Shown here: one piece after another, positions 1 through 11,750 of the stretch
Numbering within the stretch: the first letter of the stretch is position 1
Layout of the letters: every line of letters starts with the position of its first letter
From: Plotosus lineatus
Taxonomy: Eukaryota > Chordata > Actinopteri > Siluriformes > Plotosidae
Assembly: GCA_024760905.1 (NCBI GenBank)
Contig: CM045729.1
Location: forward strand, 52,103,580-52,167,579
Length of the DNA stretch: 64,000 nucleotides
Direction: 5' to 3'
Notes under the pieces: model-generated
Told to the model about the DNA's origin: nothing
The model's database searches: none
The model's input: only the letters and a program-made list of their open reading frames with translations
Translations under genes and position numbers: made by a program

Positions 1-71
1 GGGTACAAGAAGTATAGATGGTAGCATGCCATGTTTTTGAATTCCCATATTGCTTTTTTGTGTAGTTTTGG

Positions 72-73
<2 letters not shown>

Positions 74-131
<58 letters not shown>
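74..131. repeat. (GA)n microsatellite
   Basis: Uninterrupted GA dinucleotide array of about 29 units. Confidence 0.97.
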
Positions 132-133
<2 letters not shown>

Positions 134-753
134 GAAAGCTGTTTAAGCCTTGCTGGCCTTAGTGCTCAGAGGAACAGGGAGTTGCCAGCTGGTCTTGCAT
201 ACCTTTGTGTTTGACCTGTGGCTCAGAGCAGTTGAGTTTGTGTGTGTGTGGTTGAGTGTGTCGTGTGGCCAGAGGCATAGTGAACCCCAGAGGACAAATG
301 TGCCAAGCAGCACACCTGGTAGACCTCACACACAGCGCCACTTTTGCCCCAAGTGAAAAAGAAAAACCTGCGTACCACAGGGGGCTGTTTAGGGGCGAAC
401 GTTCTCACCTAAATGCATGAACAGGCCCACCTAGAGAGAAGGCTCTACACCCTGAGCCAAACCTTGAGGCCCATCTGTGAGCTTGCTATAAGGCCAATTT
501 CAACATTCCATGTTTGCTGTGGGGCAGTGCTGGAGGAGGAATCATGACTGATGTATTAACCCCTGATTTTCTTCTCATCTCATGTACTGTATTCCCATCA
601 CTAACATTTTCACTGTTTTCAAACAGCCGGTAGGGAAGTGTGTCATGAGACATTTAATTATTGGATACTGAATAAGTCATTGTCGTACACAACATGATTT
701 CATTAAGAATGAAATAATTCAGTTTAAGTAATACTCAAGTAAACTATTATTTA
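132..753. other. unique non-coding DNA
   Basis: Single-copy-looking sequence, AT-rich after about 500. Short open frames at 150-408 overlap one another on both strands and show no domain, so I do not call a gene. Confidence 0.6.
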
Positions 754-831
754 GTCGGCTGAGATGGGCACCAGCCTCTCTGTGACCCCCAATTAGGATT
801 AAGCGGTTAAGAAAATGAATGAATGAATGAA
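754..831 (+). mobile_element. SINE family A, 3' tail only
   Basis: Carries the family tail: a CAGCTGAGATGGGCACCAGCC-like stretch, then AATTAGGATTAAGCGGTT and a (GAAT)n end. The tRNA-like head and body are missing, so this is a 5'-truncated copy. Confidence 0.8.
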
Positions 832-999
832 TAAAGTACTGTATCTAAAAAATCTAACATTTAAGTGTAATAATGAAGTTTCAGAAGTATATTCCATCTA
901 AAGCTATTAGTGAATAATAGTGTAATTATTATGAAAAATTAATATGAATATAAACATGAATAATTATGTGTATAATTGTGAATTTTTTAATAAGCAGAG

Positions 1000-1245
1000 T
1001 TGCCTCTCTGGTGTTCGGAACGCCTGGTATGGTGTTTCAGGCATGTCCAACCAGGAAGAGACCCCGGGGTAGACCTAGAGCTGGAGGGATTATGTCTCTC
1101 AGCTGGTCTGGGAATGCCTTGGTGTCCCCCCAAAAGAGCTCGAGGACGTGGCTGGGGAAAGGGACGTCTGGAACTTATTGCTTAGACTGCTGCCCCTGTG
1201 ACCCGACCCCGGATTAAGCAGATGAAGATGAAGATGAAGATTACA
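1000..1245 (+). mobile_element. LINE-B family 3' end fragment
   Basis: Same 3' end as the larger copy ending near 36962. The translation shows the C-terminal CPTRKRPRGRPR stretch, then a decayed region corresponding to the SRLxWERLxxPxEELEEVAGER segment, ending in a GATGAA-rich simple tail. It is a 5'-truncated insertion covering only the last ~80 codons and the tail, with frameshifts. The clade is probably RTE/Rex3-like, from memory of fish copies, and is not proven here. Confidence 0.75.
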
Positions 1246-1366
1246 GTTGACAATGAACAGCTAGTAATATAAATATTTCATTTATCAGATCATGTCAACT
1301 CATAGATTAATAATCCTTTTTTTTTTTTTTAAATTGCATCTTTTCCCAACTTCTATATGTATCGGA

Positions 1367-1650
1367 ATGCATCATGGTAGTGTAGTGGCTGCTTCACAGA
1401 AACCAGGTCTTGGGTTTGGGCCACAAGCTCAGCTCAGGTATTTCTGGGTCGAGTTTGCATGTGTTCTCTATGCTTGCATGTGTTTCCTCTCGGTACTCCA
1501 GTTTCCTCCCACAGTCCAGACATGCACATTAACCTAATTGACTATTCCTAGTTGTGAGTTGGTTGAGTATGTCTTGGGCCTTGCAGTGGAATCGCAAACT
1601 GTTCAGGGGGCTGGATCATAGACTCAGCAATCTTAGTAGGATAAAGCTTT
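1367..1650 (+). mobile_element. SINE family A, diverged, near full length
   Basis: Begins with the head GGTAGTGTAGTGGCTGC. It continues through the conserved body (TTTCTGGGTCGAGTTTGCATG, TCCTCCCACAGTCCAGACATG) to a weak tail with CTTAGTAGGATAAAGC. Point changes and small deletions indicate an old copy. Confidence 0.8.
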
Positions 1651-1655
1651 TCTGT

Positions 1656-2731
1656 CTCAAGAAAATAATCAGATAGTATTTCAATATTGTTTTGATGCCA
1701 AAGCTGACAAATGATGAATGTTCCTCTCGCCACCCAAGTGGAACTTACTTCAGTCACATTTCCATCATATATGGATATTGAGAGTTACTGATAGCAAGAT
1801 ATCAATTAAAACTATACTGTTCCACACAAATGTCACTCATGAAAGATGTTCTAAATTTTAATTCCTAGTTTAAACCCTGATCACATTTATGATTACAGTC
1901 CTTGTTGTTCTTATTTGTGTATATGGAGAATAAACATGTGTGGCTAATTTACATACAAGGAAGTAAGAATTATTATGTGATGCAAATTCATTCTTTTAAT
2001 TAATTCATTCTTGAAAATTCTGTTATGAATATTCTCCATAACCAGAACAACATTATGCTGTACAGCAACAAGAATATCATTAAGTAGTAAAAAATAAGAC
2101 AGAAAATCAGATGTAAATTATTATTAGACATGCCCTTGCATTGTATGTGACAGGCAAATTTTAATTTAATCCACTTTTACTCCATGCATTTATCCTTAAT
2201 ACCCTTCCTAAAACAGTAGGTCTTTAGGATTAAATGACATGGGAAAGAAGAACCATGGGAACTGAATAAGCCTGTGTGTTTAATTATGACTAGTTATCCT
2301 GATAACATCTCTTTGACTCAAACATGTATGTAATAAGCACATTTCTGCGAGCTGGGAGGGTAAATGTGAAAGGTCATCTGTCAGTTTTAATACAACTAAC
2401 TCGCCTCTAATGAAACTCTGCTCACAATATGTGTTAAATAAGAATGCATTAATTCTTTAAATGTCTCTCAGATTTTTGTGTGTCTAAGCCCTTTTTAAAG
2501 GAGATAATTTGACAGCAGCCCTCACTGACAGCTCAGAGCAAAGCGGACCAACACCTGCGTCCAGCCAAGCATCACCGCCCCCATCCCTCTTTGCTCTCTT
2601 CTTCTCATCCTCCATTCCTTTCTTCCTCTGTGTGTTCACAAATGAACTGTCACATCATTACTGTGGCTGATGCAAAATAATCTGCCTCCAAATTAGCATG
2701 GGTCAGGCCACTCAGCTTCCTTTTCCTCTGC

Positions 2732-2735
<4 letters not shown>
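1656..2735. other. unique AT-rich non-coding DNA
   Basis: No repeat family or coding frame recognised. 2450-2640 has more balanced composition, with ACAGCTCAGAGCAAAGCGG and pyrimidine runs, and might be conserved non-coding DNA. That is only an impression. Confidence 0.5.

Positions 2736-2791
<56 letters not shown>
2736..2791. repeat. (CT)n microsatellite
   Basis: Perfect CT array of about 28 units. Confidence 0.97.
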
Positions 2792-2793
<2 letters not shown>

Positions 2794-3394
2794 TCACACG
2801 GTGTGCTCCTGTGAAGGTGCTGGTTTGAATATGCATCTCTGCACACTTCCATCAGGCGTTCCACAGGGACAGCACGTGGAAAGCAGCAGCTCTCTGCATT
2901 AGCATGGAGGGTTTGGGGTCCCCGTGCAGATGCCCCATCCCACTTGTTCATTACTACTGAATTTCATCAGCCTGATGATGTCCACATGTCAATTGAGTGA
3001 GAGGATTTTACACACAAAGAAGCCTGAGGGAAAAGGACTTCAGCAACTAATCAGCTGATTATCATAACCCTGACTCTAAGCGAGATGGGAAAAGGATAGA
3101 GAGGAGGAGAGAGACAGGATGAGGACAATCCGATCGACACCCCCATTCCTCCTCCTTATGAGCATACGGTGTGATATGCAAAGTGAGTAAATGAAATTCA
3201 AACATATGAACAGGACAAATGAAAAGCACATAAATCACTGCCAGAATAAGTGTGCAGTGAAGAGAGGCCTGGTTTTGGGTTCAGGGTCACATTCTTTTCA
3301 TCATGACTATGTAGGATTTAGATGAGTCTTTGCTTCAATTATACAACTATAACCATATAATTGAACTGTCTATAAGTAAATGAATAGTGTGATA
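2792..3394. other. unique non-coding DNA
   Basis: No gene or repeat recognised. It is moderately purine-rich around 3085-3125. Confidence 0.5.
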
Positions 3395-3522
3395 ATTCAT
3401 TCATTCATTCAGTCATTTTCTGAACCACTTAATCCTAATGAGGGTCAGGGAGGGCCATTTCAGTGGACCCTGAACAAGGGCAGAGTACACCCTGGACAAC
3501 TCACCAGACCGTATTAGTAGCA
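3395..3522 (-). mobile_element. SINE family A, tail fragment
   Basis: Reverse orientation: (ATTC)n, then TTTTCTGAACCACTTAATCC and the AGAGTACACCCTGGACAACTC block. The head is absent. Confidence 0.8.
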
Positions 3523-3739
3523 TGATAATTGTTGGTGGAAAGTTTTGGTTCTGTGACTCAATACTTTGGATGATTATGTCAATACAGAATTGAAATCTTG
3601 ATGGTTTTACAATTACCAAAAAAGTGAACCACATGAATCACACTTCTTATATATTTTCTCCATTTAAATTTTGAGTGGGGAAAAAAGTTCAAAAAGCAAA
3701 GATTTCTATTTCCTTTGGACTTGTTGGAAGTCACTGAAT

Positions 3740-4420
3740 TGAATAGTTGCTGTTGTTGCTCATCCTTTGAGGTCGAAGATGACCATGACTTCATATCAGA
3801 TCGATGATCAGTGGCTATGGGTCCGGTGATGACTGGTGAGGCCAATCCGTGTCCGGAAGGCTCACCCACACACAAAACATGTATGGGTGGATGCTTCGAT
3901 GGAAGTAGAGGCAGCTTGATCTTTGCACATTTCTGTTGCACCGCTGCACATGCACGTGTGAAGACTTTGCTTCGCCAAGCTGAGCGGTTGGTAGCAAGCT
4001 GTTCCCAAGTGCAGATGTTGATGTTCATGTCCTTGAGGAATGCTTTAAGGCTGTCTTTAAAGCGTTTCTTCTGTCCTCCAACTGAATACTTGCTTTCACA
4101 AAGCTCTCTGTACATTAGCTGTTTTGGCAGTGGACTGACCTGCCAACAACATGGCCTGCCCATCTGATCTTCCCTTTCTGTAGTAAGGTGTGGATGCTGG
4201 GAATGCTGGCTTGTTCCAGGACTTCCATGTCAGGGATTTTGTCCTGCCATTTGATGCAAAGGAGTCTGCAGAGGCAGCTCACGTGAAATCGGTTGAGCTG
4301 TTTGGCATGTCTGCTGTAGACAGTCCAGGTCTCCGAAGCATAGAAGAGGGTGGTGGGTACCACTGCATGGTAGACCTTCAGCTTGGTGGTAAGGCTGAGT
4401 CCTCTCTGCTCCCACACATG
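3740..4420 (-). pseudogene. LINE-A C-terminal region
   Basis: Minus-strand reading gives TKLKVYHAVVPTTLFYASET, then RLLCIKWQDKIPDMEVLEQA, GKIRWAGHV and SVGGQKKRFKDSLKAFLKD, an order typical of the region after the reverse transcriptase. It is spread over at least three frames, so there are several indels. The terminal zinc-finger-like part, including an IGLTSH-type remnant, sits near 3815-3900, and a final DMKSWSSSTSKDEQQQ reading lies by the 3' end. No intact protein could be made. Confidence 0.8.
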
Positions 4421-4504
4421 CCCTCAGAGTCCTCCAAAGGCAGAGCTGGCCTTGATTTATTGGTTCATGTGATGAGACCAAAGTTGATACAGGCTCTTGA
4501 GAAC

Positions 4505-5260
4505 CAGTCCATTTAATGCTGCTTCTTCTGCTCTGTGCCAGCATTGAGGGCGCAGTCATCAGCGAACAAGAAGTCTCCAATGACTATCTCCTTCACCTTG
4601 GTAACAGCCTGCAGGTGCCAGAGGTTGAACAGTCTACCATCAGTCCTATACCTGACATGCATCCCATTCTGGCAATCACGGAAAGCATCTGTCAGCATGG
4701 CTTAAAAGACCATGCTGTAGAGATTTTGGGAAAGAACACAGTCTTGTTTAACTCGATTTGTTACTGGGAAAGCCTCTGTCTCATCTCCATCATCCAATAC
4801 TTTCACCATCATGCTGTCATGGAACTGCCGGACAATCATGATGAACTTGCTTTGGCAGCCAAACTTCTCCATTATCTTCCACAAGCCTTCTCTGCTGACC
4901 ATGTTGAAAGCCTTTGTCAGAGCTACAAATGTCACGAAAAGGTTGCTTTGCTGCTCTTGGCATTTTTTCCTGGGGTTGGCGTGCAGCAAATATGATATCA
5001 ACTGTTCCACATTCAGCATGAAAGCCACACTGACTTTCTGGGAGGACCCTGCTCGAGATGCTAGAGGAGACAGTTGAGCAGGACACGGGCCAGGACTTTC
5101 CCAGCTATGGACATGAGAAAGATGCCTCGATGATTGTCGCAGGACTGGCAGCCTTTGCTCTTGTAGATGTAGACCATGATGGCATATTTCAGCTGTTGTG
5201 GGACCTTTCCTTCACTCCACATGGACTGGAACAGCTCTGTCAGTTTCTGCATCAAGGCTG
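4505..5260 (-). pseudogene. LINE-A reverse transcriptase domain
   Basis: In order on the minus strand: KLTELFQSMW, CDNHRGIFLMSIAGKVLARV, LPESQCGFHAECGTVD, FVALTKAFNMVSREGLWKIM, VKQDCVLSQNLYSMVF and FLFADDCALNAGTE. The family normally has FVDLTKAFD at box A, so the first catalytic aspartate appears changed to alanine. The QGC of box B reads QDC. FADD at box C is intact. A TAA stop separates SMVF from MLTDAF in one frame near 4702, and a frameshift lies near 5030-5080. The domain is clearly inactive. Confidence 0.85.
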
Positions 5261-5649
5261 GTCCTCATGCTTTGTATACCTCCTCAGGGATTGCATCTGA
5301 TCCTGGTGCTTTGCCACAGGAAAGTTGCTTGATGGCTTTTTTGGCCTTTTTGTGTGGGCTTCTTATTGTCAAGGTTCCTATTGATCTCCACTTGAGGTAG
5401 GCAGCAGATGGCCTCACTGTTGATTGTGGCAGGGTGGTTCAGGACCTGGTTGAAGTGTTCAGCCCATCTCTCCAGAATCTGCTTCTTCTCAGTCAGCAGC
5501 TGTGTCCCAACTACAGTGAGGAGGGGGAGGAGCCAGTGGACTGAGGTCCGTATATAGTCTTCACGGTGTCTTAGAAACGCTTGGTATTGTGACTGTCCAC
5601 ATCGCCCTGTATTTCTTTAGCCTTTTTGTTGTACCATGAGTCCTGCATC

Positions 5650-6660
5650 TCACAGTTTCTTTTGTACCTTGTTTTTTATGCTGGCAAAGGACTCTTTCTT
5701 CGCTTGGGATGAGATGTCATTCTGATGTGCTCTAAACAGAGGGTGTTTCTTTGACAGGAATGCCTGTATCTCCTCGTTGTTCTCATCGAACCAGTCCTGG
5801 TACTTGCAGGTTACTGGTCCGAGGTGTTCAAAGGCTGTGTACACCACATCTCTGAATGCTGCCCACTGTTTCTTAGTGCTGTCCTGATCATCCTGGGGTG
5901 TGTCTGGCAGCCTGTCGTCGAGGCCCCTGGTGAATTCTTGTGCAGTGTTGCTATTCTTCAGCTTGGAGACGGTCAGCCAGTTTGCAGTCTTCTGGCCTTG
6001 GGATCTTCTCATGGACAAGATGGGAAGTTTGCACTTGGACACTATGAGTTGATGATCAGTCCAGCAGTCAGCACCACACGTGGCCCCCATCACTCTCACA
6101 TCCTGGACATCCCTATTCCTGGTGATGACATAGTCTATTAGATGCCAATGCCTGGAGCATGGGTGCATCCAAGATGTCTTGTTATAGGTGGGGAGGCAGA
6201 ACAGTGTGTTGGTGAGGACGAGGTCATGGGTGGCACCCAACTTGAGGAGCAGGAGGCTGTTGCTGTTACACTTGCCAGTGCCATGTTTTCCAATGCTCCC
6301 TTCCCAGATTTGGTGATCTCTGCCCACTCTGGCATTGAGATCCCTGAGGAAAAAAAGCTTCTTAGACTGTGGACATCAGTTGTTGATACCCTCTGGGAGT
6401 TTTGTTAATTTCTGGGCAAGGTGGAATCTAATGGTGAATCCAACACCTGCTTCTCGCCGTTCGGTGCGACTGCGTCCACTCCAGAAAAAGATATACCCGC
6501 CACCATGGTCTGTGAGTTGGCCCTTGTCCACAAGGCGTGTTTCACTCAGGGCTGCTATGTCAATGTTGTAGTGAGCTAGTTTTTTGGCAACTAGTGCAGT
6601 TTCCCTTTCTGGTCTGTCTGCCTTGATGTTATCTAGTAGAGTTCACAAGTTCCACACACC
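5650..6660 (-). pseudogene. LINE-A APE-type endonuclease domain
   Basis: The N-terminal part (about 6660-6400) reads TALVAKKLAHYNIDIAALSE, with the family SETR motif, then FFWSGRSRTERREAGVGFTI. It then jumps to FFLRDLNARVGRDHQIWEG, which implies loss of about 50 residues near 6350-6400. The following open stretch of about 225 codons (6327-5650) holds WMHPCSRHWHLIDYVITR and GADCWTDHQLIVSK, where the DH pair is the conserved catalytic end of APE endonucleases. This is the longest transposon frame on this strand. It is a remnant, not a host nuclease gene. Confidence 0.85.
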
Positions 6661-7501
6661 AAGGTTGAGTACCTTCACTTGTTCGTCTTTCTTGTTGTTC
6701 GACCGCTTTTAGGGACCCCCACCAGCTGCGATTTGCTGGCCAGGGTAAAGTGAAACAGGCTATATTTTGGGCACCTTTTCTAGCCCATTCCTCCATGGAG
6801 GTGAGCAGAGTGAATCCTAAAGAGGGCTGTTCAGTCACCCAGGGGGCTGTCAAACTCCACTACTGTTTGGTCCAATAGAGGATGACCATATAGCTTGAAT
6901 TGCCTGTGTGTAGGTCCATTACTACAGCTTCCAGTGTATCCACACCTGCTGCTTTGCCACTCTCCCATTCTCATAGGACTTGTGGTTGTCCGGTATGGCT
7001 GAAGTCATGACTTGCACTTGATTTGGATTTAAGTGAGGGAGAGTTGCGTGGATCGTCAGCCTCACTCTCTTGTCCCAGTCTATCTGAGTCCAGTGGCACA
7101 ACATACTTGAGACAGTTGGAGATAGGTCAGGATGCAGGGTTTGCCTTCTTGTCCGTTGAACCAATTTGGTGGTTTCTTCTGCACAATCAGATGGATCCAA
7201 TCATTGCATGTGCAGATAGACAGGTTCTACTTTTACCGACAGTCTTATGGCATGCACACATGACAGTGGAGACTCGTGGTGGCTGGATGCCTAGAGCCAT
7301 CACAGGTCCAAAAGACCTGCCCACTGCCCTGAAGTGAATAGTACTAGGACAAATAGTACTATTGAGTATCATCCAAGTCACCATTTTTAATTATGCATGC
7401 TTTAATTTAACTCCTGGTTGATACTCCCATAAACCTGAGTTTCTCACTTGCAGCCAGAGATCCCACTATGTTATGCTCTGACCCCTTCAGTATAGATTTA
7501 T

Positions 7502-7848
7502 CCATTCACTCGTTCATTTTCTGAGCCGATTAATCTTAATTAGGGTCGCCAGGAGGTTGGCGCCCATATCAGCTGACTCCGGTCAAGGGCGGGGTACACC
7601 CTGGACAGATCACCAGGCTATCGCAAGGCCAACACTCACATAATCATTCATATGCACACTCACACCTATGGGCGATTTGGAACAGCCAATTAACCTACTG
7701 TGCATGTTTTTGAACCGTGGGACCCATGCAACTCATGCAAACACAGGGTGAACATGCAAACTCCACACAGAAACACAACAAGCTGGGAATCAATTCCAGA
7801 ACCTTCTTGCTGTGAAGTGGACGTGCCACTATGCGACTGTAACGCCTA
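7502..7848 (-). mobile_element. SINE family A, full length
   Basis: Reverse orientation: tail with TTAATCTTAATTAGGGTCG, the GGGGTACACCCTGGACAGATC block, the body with CAGCCAATTAACCTACTGTG, and a head ending at GCGACTGTAACGCC. It lies about 12 bp from a family B SINE in the same orientation. Confidence 0.85.
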
Positions 7849-7860
7849 GCATAAATGTAT

Positions 7861-8205
7861 CAGTTCAGTTCATTTTCTGTAACCGCTTAATCCTAATTAG
7901 GGTCACGGGGAGCCTGGCGCCCATCCCAGCCAACTTCGGGCGAGGGCAGAGTACACCCTGGACAGCTCGCAAGGCCATCACAGGGCGGAAACACGCCGAC
8001 GGCTTTGCAGCCTACTCTTGTCGAAAGTCAGCAATGGTTCTTTTACATGCCTCACACCATAGACAGTGAGAGACATGGCCGACCTTTGATAACCCAGTTA
8101 GCTGCACTGGGGAGGACAGTGACAACCTTGTGGAGAGTGGGAATCAAACCCCCAACCGTTGGATCAGCGATCCAGCGCCCTATACCACTAGACCACCACT
8201 GCCCT
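7861..8205 (-). mobile_element. SINE family B, full length
   Basis: In its own direction it starts GGGCAGTGGTGGTCTAGTGG, then GCGCTGGATCGCTGATCC and GGGGGTTTGATTCCC. These look like a tRNA-type A box and B box. The body differs from family A (GTGTGAGGCATGTAAAAGAACC, GAGTAGGCTGCAAAGCCGTC region). The tail is the same GGGTGTACTCTGCCCTCGCC to TAATTAGGATTAAGCGGTTA segment found in family A, ending in (CTGAA)n. Confidence 0.85.
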
Positions 8206-8504
8206 CGCATAAATTTATATTAAATCTCATGTCATAATTGAGAGTTTATATACATTAGTGTTTTTTATTTTTTAACTTTTGTTACAAGTTGTCAATAGGG
8301 CCAGGTTTGAACTTATATTTAAATGATTATGAAAATAAGACAGTAACCCATGAATTTAGTGCAAAATATAACTTTGATTGCAGTTCACTGTGATTATAAC
8401 CATTTTTTCTTTAATTTATTTTTGTTTGTTTGTTTAGTAGTGGTAATATTTATTCACTTATTTACTGCAACACAATGTTATTTCATCCACTAATTTTGAG
8501 AATA
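8206..8504. other. unique AT-rich DNA
   Basis: No repeat or gene recognised. Confidence 0.5.
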
Positions 8505-8590
8505 GGTGACATGATGATGCAGAGGATAGAGTGAGATGGAGGCGAGCCCTGAAGGGAAAAGCCAAAAGGAAAAGAAGAAAAAGAGGTGAG
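8505..8590 (+). mobile_element. RTE-type LINE 3' tail fragment
   Basis: Contains GATGCAGAGGATAGAGTGAG, GCCCTGAAGGGAAAAGCC and AAAAGAAGAAAAAGAGG, matching the 3' ends at 48113-48219 and 58560-58655. Only the last ~85 bp remain. Confidence 0.7.
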
Positions 8591-8879
8591 ATGCATCAGA
8601 TCAGTTAAATCACTTCTGAACATTATTCTCTGCAGTCATAAAAATCAATCAGTGTAAAACATTTCCACTAACAGATATGTGCACATCCTCACAGTGCCAT
8701 GATTCACAATATGCTCATGAGTCGCTCCATTTTTGCAAAAATTTTATGTCCAAGAAATTTGTCCCACAGTCTAGGTCTTCTTTGAGGCTGTAGATTTGGA
8801 TGCATATATTCTAGATTGTGATCATATATAATCTATTGAAATCCAATTAATCATTTGAGATATGCATATTACATTCATT

Positions 8880-9223
8880 CATTTTCTGAACCACTTAATC
8901 CTAATTAGGGTCACGGGGAGGTTGGCACCCATCTCAGCTGACTCCAAGAGAGAGCGAGGTACACCCTGGACAACTCACCAGGCCACCATAGCACCGACAC
9001 TCACGCAACCATTCATACTCACACCTAGGGGTGATTTAGAACAGCCAATTAACTTACTGTGCATGTTTTTGGACTGTGAGAGGAAACCAGAGTATCTGGA
9101 GGAAACCCACACAAGCATGGGGAGAACATGCAAACTCCACACAGAAATACCTGAGCTTGAAATCGAACCCAGGACCTTCTTGCTGTGAGGCAGACATGCT
9201 AACCACCATGTCACCGTTCCGCC
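8880..9223 (-). mobile_element. SINE family A, full length with target duplication
   Basis: A complete family A copy in reverse orientation, from the (ATTC)n tail through the head ending GTCACCGTTCCGCC. An 18-bp direct repeat, ATGCATATTACATTCATT, occurs at 8862-8879 and again at 9224-9241. This is the expected target-site duplication, although its last bases could belong to the ATTC tail. It is the best-preserved A copy in the first 20 kb. Confidence 0.9.
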
Positions 9224-9239
9224 ATGCATATTACATTCA

Positions 9240-9357
9240 TTTACTAACTTGCCATATTGCTTAATCCTACTAGGGACATGGAGAGGCTGGAGCACATTGC
9301 GCCAATACCGGGCGAAGGTGGGGTTGACTCTGGCAAGCTTTCCAGACCATAGCAGGG
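9240..9357 (-). mobile_element. SINE family A, tail fragment
   Basis: Reverse tail with TTGCTTAATCCTACTAGGG and a decayed GGGTTGACTCTGGCAAGC block. TATGCATATTA follows at 9358-9368, repeating the sequence at the start of this fragment, so this copy too may have a duplication of that target. Confidence 0.7.
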
Positions 9358-9368
9358 TATGCATATTA

Positions 9369-11160
9369 TCAAGACTTAATTCATTCAGAAGAATTATGAT
9401 TATAGATTAATATTCTATGATTCATTATTCACAATACATAATTAGAGTATTATGAGTCTGATACAGAGTATATCCAAGGGTCCATACAGGAAGTCAGAAA
9501 GTATGCACATAATATAATTTATAAACTATAAAAAAAAATCTATATTTGCCTTTATATAAACACGACAATTAATGTATATTCACAAATACACTAACATAGA
9601 ACAGTCACACACACTAACACACATACTGTGTGCCACAGGCCCAATTAGAAGCGTCTGCAGTATGCATTGTTTCTCTTTCCCAAGGATCAATGTGCTGCAG
9701 GCATCTCCCCATCACCAGGCTTAATGATGTCTTTCTGGACCATGGCCTCACACACTGCATAGTAATCTTCTGCTAATTAGCGCTATAATGCTCAAGCAAA
9801 CTGCCTCAGCTCCACAATCCCAGAGCAAACGCACTGTACTTATTTATTTCCAGCCTCTCTTCTCTATACTTACTGCTAATATAATTCTAGAGAAGTCGTG
9901 GGAATTGCCCATGACTTGGAAGAGTAATAGAGAGAATGATACTGTGGTTTAAATTTTGAGGTCATATTAATGCTTGAATAGAAGCTGGAAATTCTTCATT
10001 ATGAACTTAGTACATAAACTATTATGTGTATACAGTCTCTCAGGGCTGAAGATGGATGATCTCAGGTAAATGCTCAAATGCTTGGTTCATAATATAAAAT
10101 GCTGCCTGGGAGCTGTGCCAGAGGTTAAAGGTTTTTTTGCACCATTTTTTCGTCCTTTTTTTTTTTTTTTAACATTGAATTGCCATCTAAATGATGGATA
10201 ATAAACTGCAATTGACAGATTATGATCGATGTGACTTTCCTCTGTACATCTGCTTTCAGCTATGCTTGAGAGTCCATGGGCATTAGTATTGGGAATTGTA
10301 AAATCTAGGCCAGAGGGGCTAAAATGCAGACGTAGCTATAGTCACCAGGGGAAGATTAGCCATGTGTCAGGTGCACAGGTGCAGGGCAAATTCACCTTTG
10401 GGACACCTGAAGAATGGCCTGGGTCTGTGGTGCAGGCCAAGGAGAGAAAAGAATGTCAACAATTTATGAAGAAATTCAAAGAATAAGAACATTAGTTTTC
10501 ACTGGTAAGCAAAATAAGCCAGGCTTAGAAATCTATATATACTTTTACATTTCTAGCTTTCCTTTTCCTTTCTCAAGTGTGGACATACTAAAAGCAATAC
10601 TATATTTGGCATGTGTCTTGTGTATGTCTCTCATTCATCTTGTGTATGTTTCTCATGTTATAGCTTGTGTCCATTCACTCTCTTTCTGAGAGGTTAATAC
10701 CTGACCAGCCCTGCAGACAAGCTGACTTGAACTGACAGCATGTCTTGCAATGTCTACCTGCACAGAGGAGTTCCTCTCTTCTACTCACACAACAGCTTGA
10801 CAGTCTGATGGACTGCCAAAGAACCTTCTCTTATCTCAAGTCATTATTGTGCTTCTCCTTGAACATACACATTAAGTGAGTGATTGCTAGAATAAGGGAG
10901 GGAGGTGGAGAGTGAATGAGTGAGGTTTAGACTGCGTAACTCCTTTCCTCTGTGCAACATGCCGCTTTCTCTTTACAGTGGCTCTACTGTTGTGCTCGTT
11001 TTTTGGTTGTTTTGTTGTGTTATGGCAGCCGGTCATATTCACATATTTTACAATGTTTCTTCATTTGCCCAAACTAAATAAGTATGTAAAATGTGAATCA
11101 CAGACCCTTTAATGTTGCATGTTGGCTTTAATTTTATATATAATAGATGTTTTGGTGGTG
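9369..11160. other. unique non-coding DNA
   Basis: No gene or repeat family recognised apart from a T run near 10157-10172. The stretch 9640-9860 is balanced in composition, with TTCTGCTAATTAGCGCTATAA, and resembles vertebrate conserved non-coding elements. Open frames at 10262-10689 show no protein features. Confidence 0.5.
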
Positions 11161-11161
11161 T

Positions 11162-11447
11162 GAGAGTGGCGTAGGGGTGAACATGTCTGCCTCACAGAAA
11201 GAAGATCCTGTCCACAAGGTTCTGTCCACATGCTTTCCTCTGTATACTCTGTTTTCCTCCCACAATCCAAAGACATGCACATTAGACTAATTGGCTGTTA
11301 CAAATTGCTCCTATTTGTGAGTTATGGCCATGAGATGGACTAATGAGCTGTTCAGGGTGTACCCCACCTTCACCCAGAGTCATCTGAGAAAGACTCCAGC
11401 CTCACCACAACCTTAGTAGAATGAAGTGTTTTACCAAATGAATGAAT
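11162..11447 (+). mobile_element. SINE family A, internally shortened
   Basis: Head with GTGGCGTAGGGGTGAACATG and GCCTCACAGAAAGAAG, body with TCCTCCCACAATCCAAAGAC, tail with CAGGGTGTACCCCACCTTCA and a (GAAT)n end. Part of the region between head and body is missing. Confidence 0.8.
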
Positions 11448-11487
11448 GAAGTGAAATGATAGTAATGTATTCTACTATACAAGAGAA

Positions 11488-11557
11488 ACACACACACACA
11501 CACAGAGCGAGAGCGAGAGAGAGAGAGAGAGAGAGAGAGAGTGTGGGGGGGGGGGGG
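11488..11557. repeat. compound (CA)n-(GA)n-poly(G)
   Basis: CA array 11488-11504, GA array 11505-11541, then a run of 13 G at 11545-11557. Confidence 0.95.
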
Positions 11558-11649
11558 AGACCCTTTCTTCCAGTAGTGTCCTTTCCCTAGACAGTAATGT
11601 TGACGGACCAGGCAGTTCAATACACTCACATGCTCCATAATTAGCCATT

Positions 11650-11750
<101 letters not shown>

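Larger units (their letters stand above)
3738..7390 (-). mobile_element. LINE-A: near-complete, dead non-LTR retrotransposon
   Basis: About 3.6 kb read on the minus strand. It shows, in order, an upstream leader, an APE-type endonuclease, a linker, a reverse transcriptase and a C-terminal region ending near a short zinc-finger-like IGLTSH segment. The frame is broken by many stops and frameshifts, and a stretch of the endonuclease seems deleted near 6360-6400. The long family-typical C-terminus places it in an animal-wide LINE family. I recall such copies being annotated as endonuclease-reverse transcriptase, but I cannot fix the clade. The 5' boundary near 7390 is approximate; the 3' end near 3738 lies where LINE-like sequence stops. 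No function for the host is implied. Confidence 0.85.

Noticed and set aside
5824..6408. Plus-strand frames opposite LINE-A
   Set aside because: Antisense shadows of the minus-strand endonuclease.
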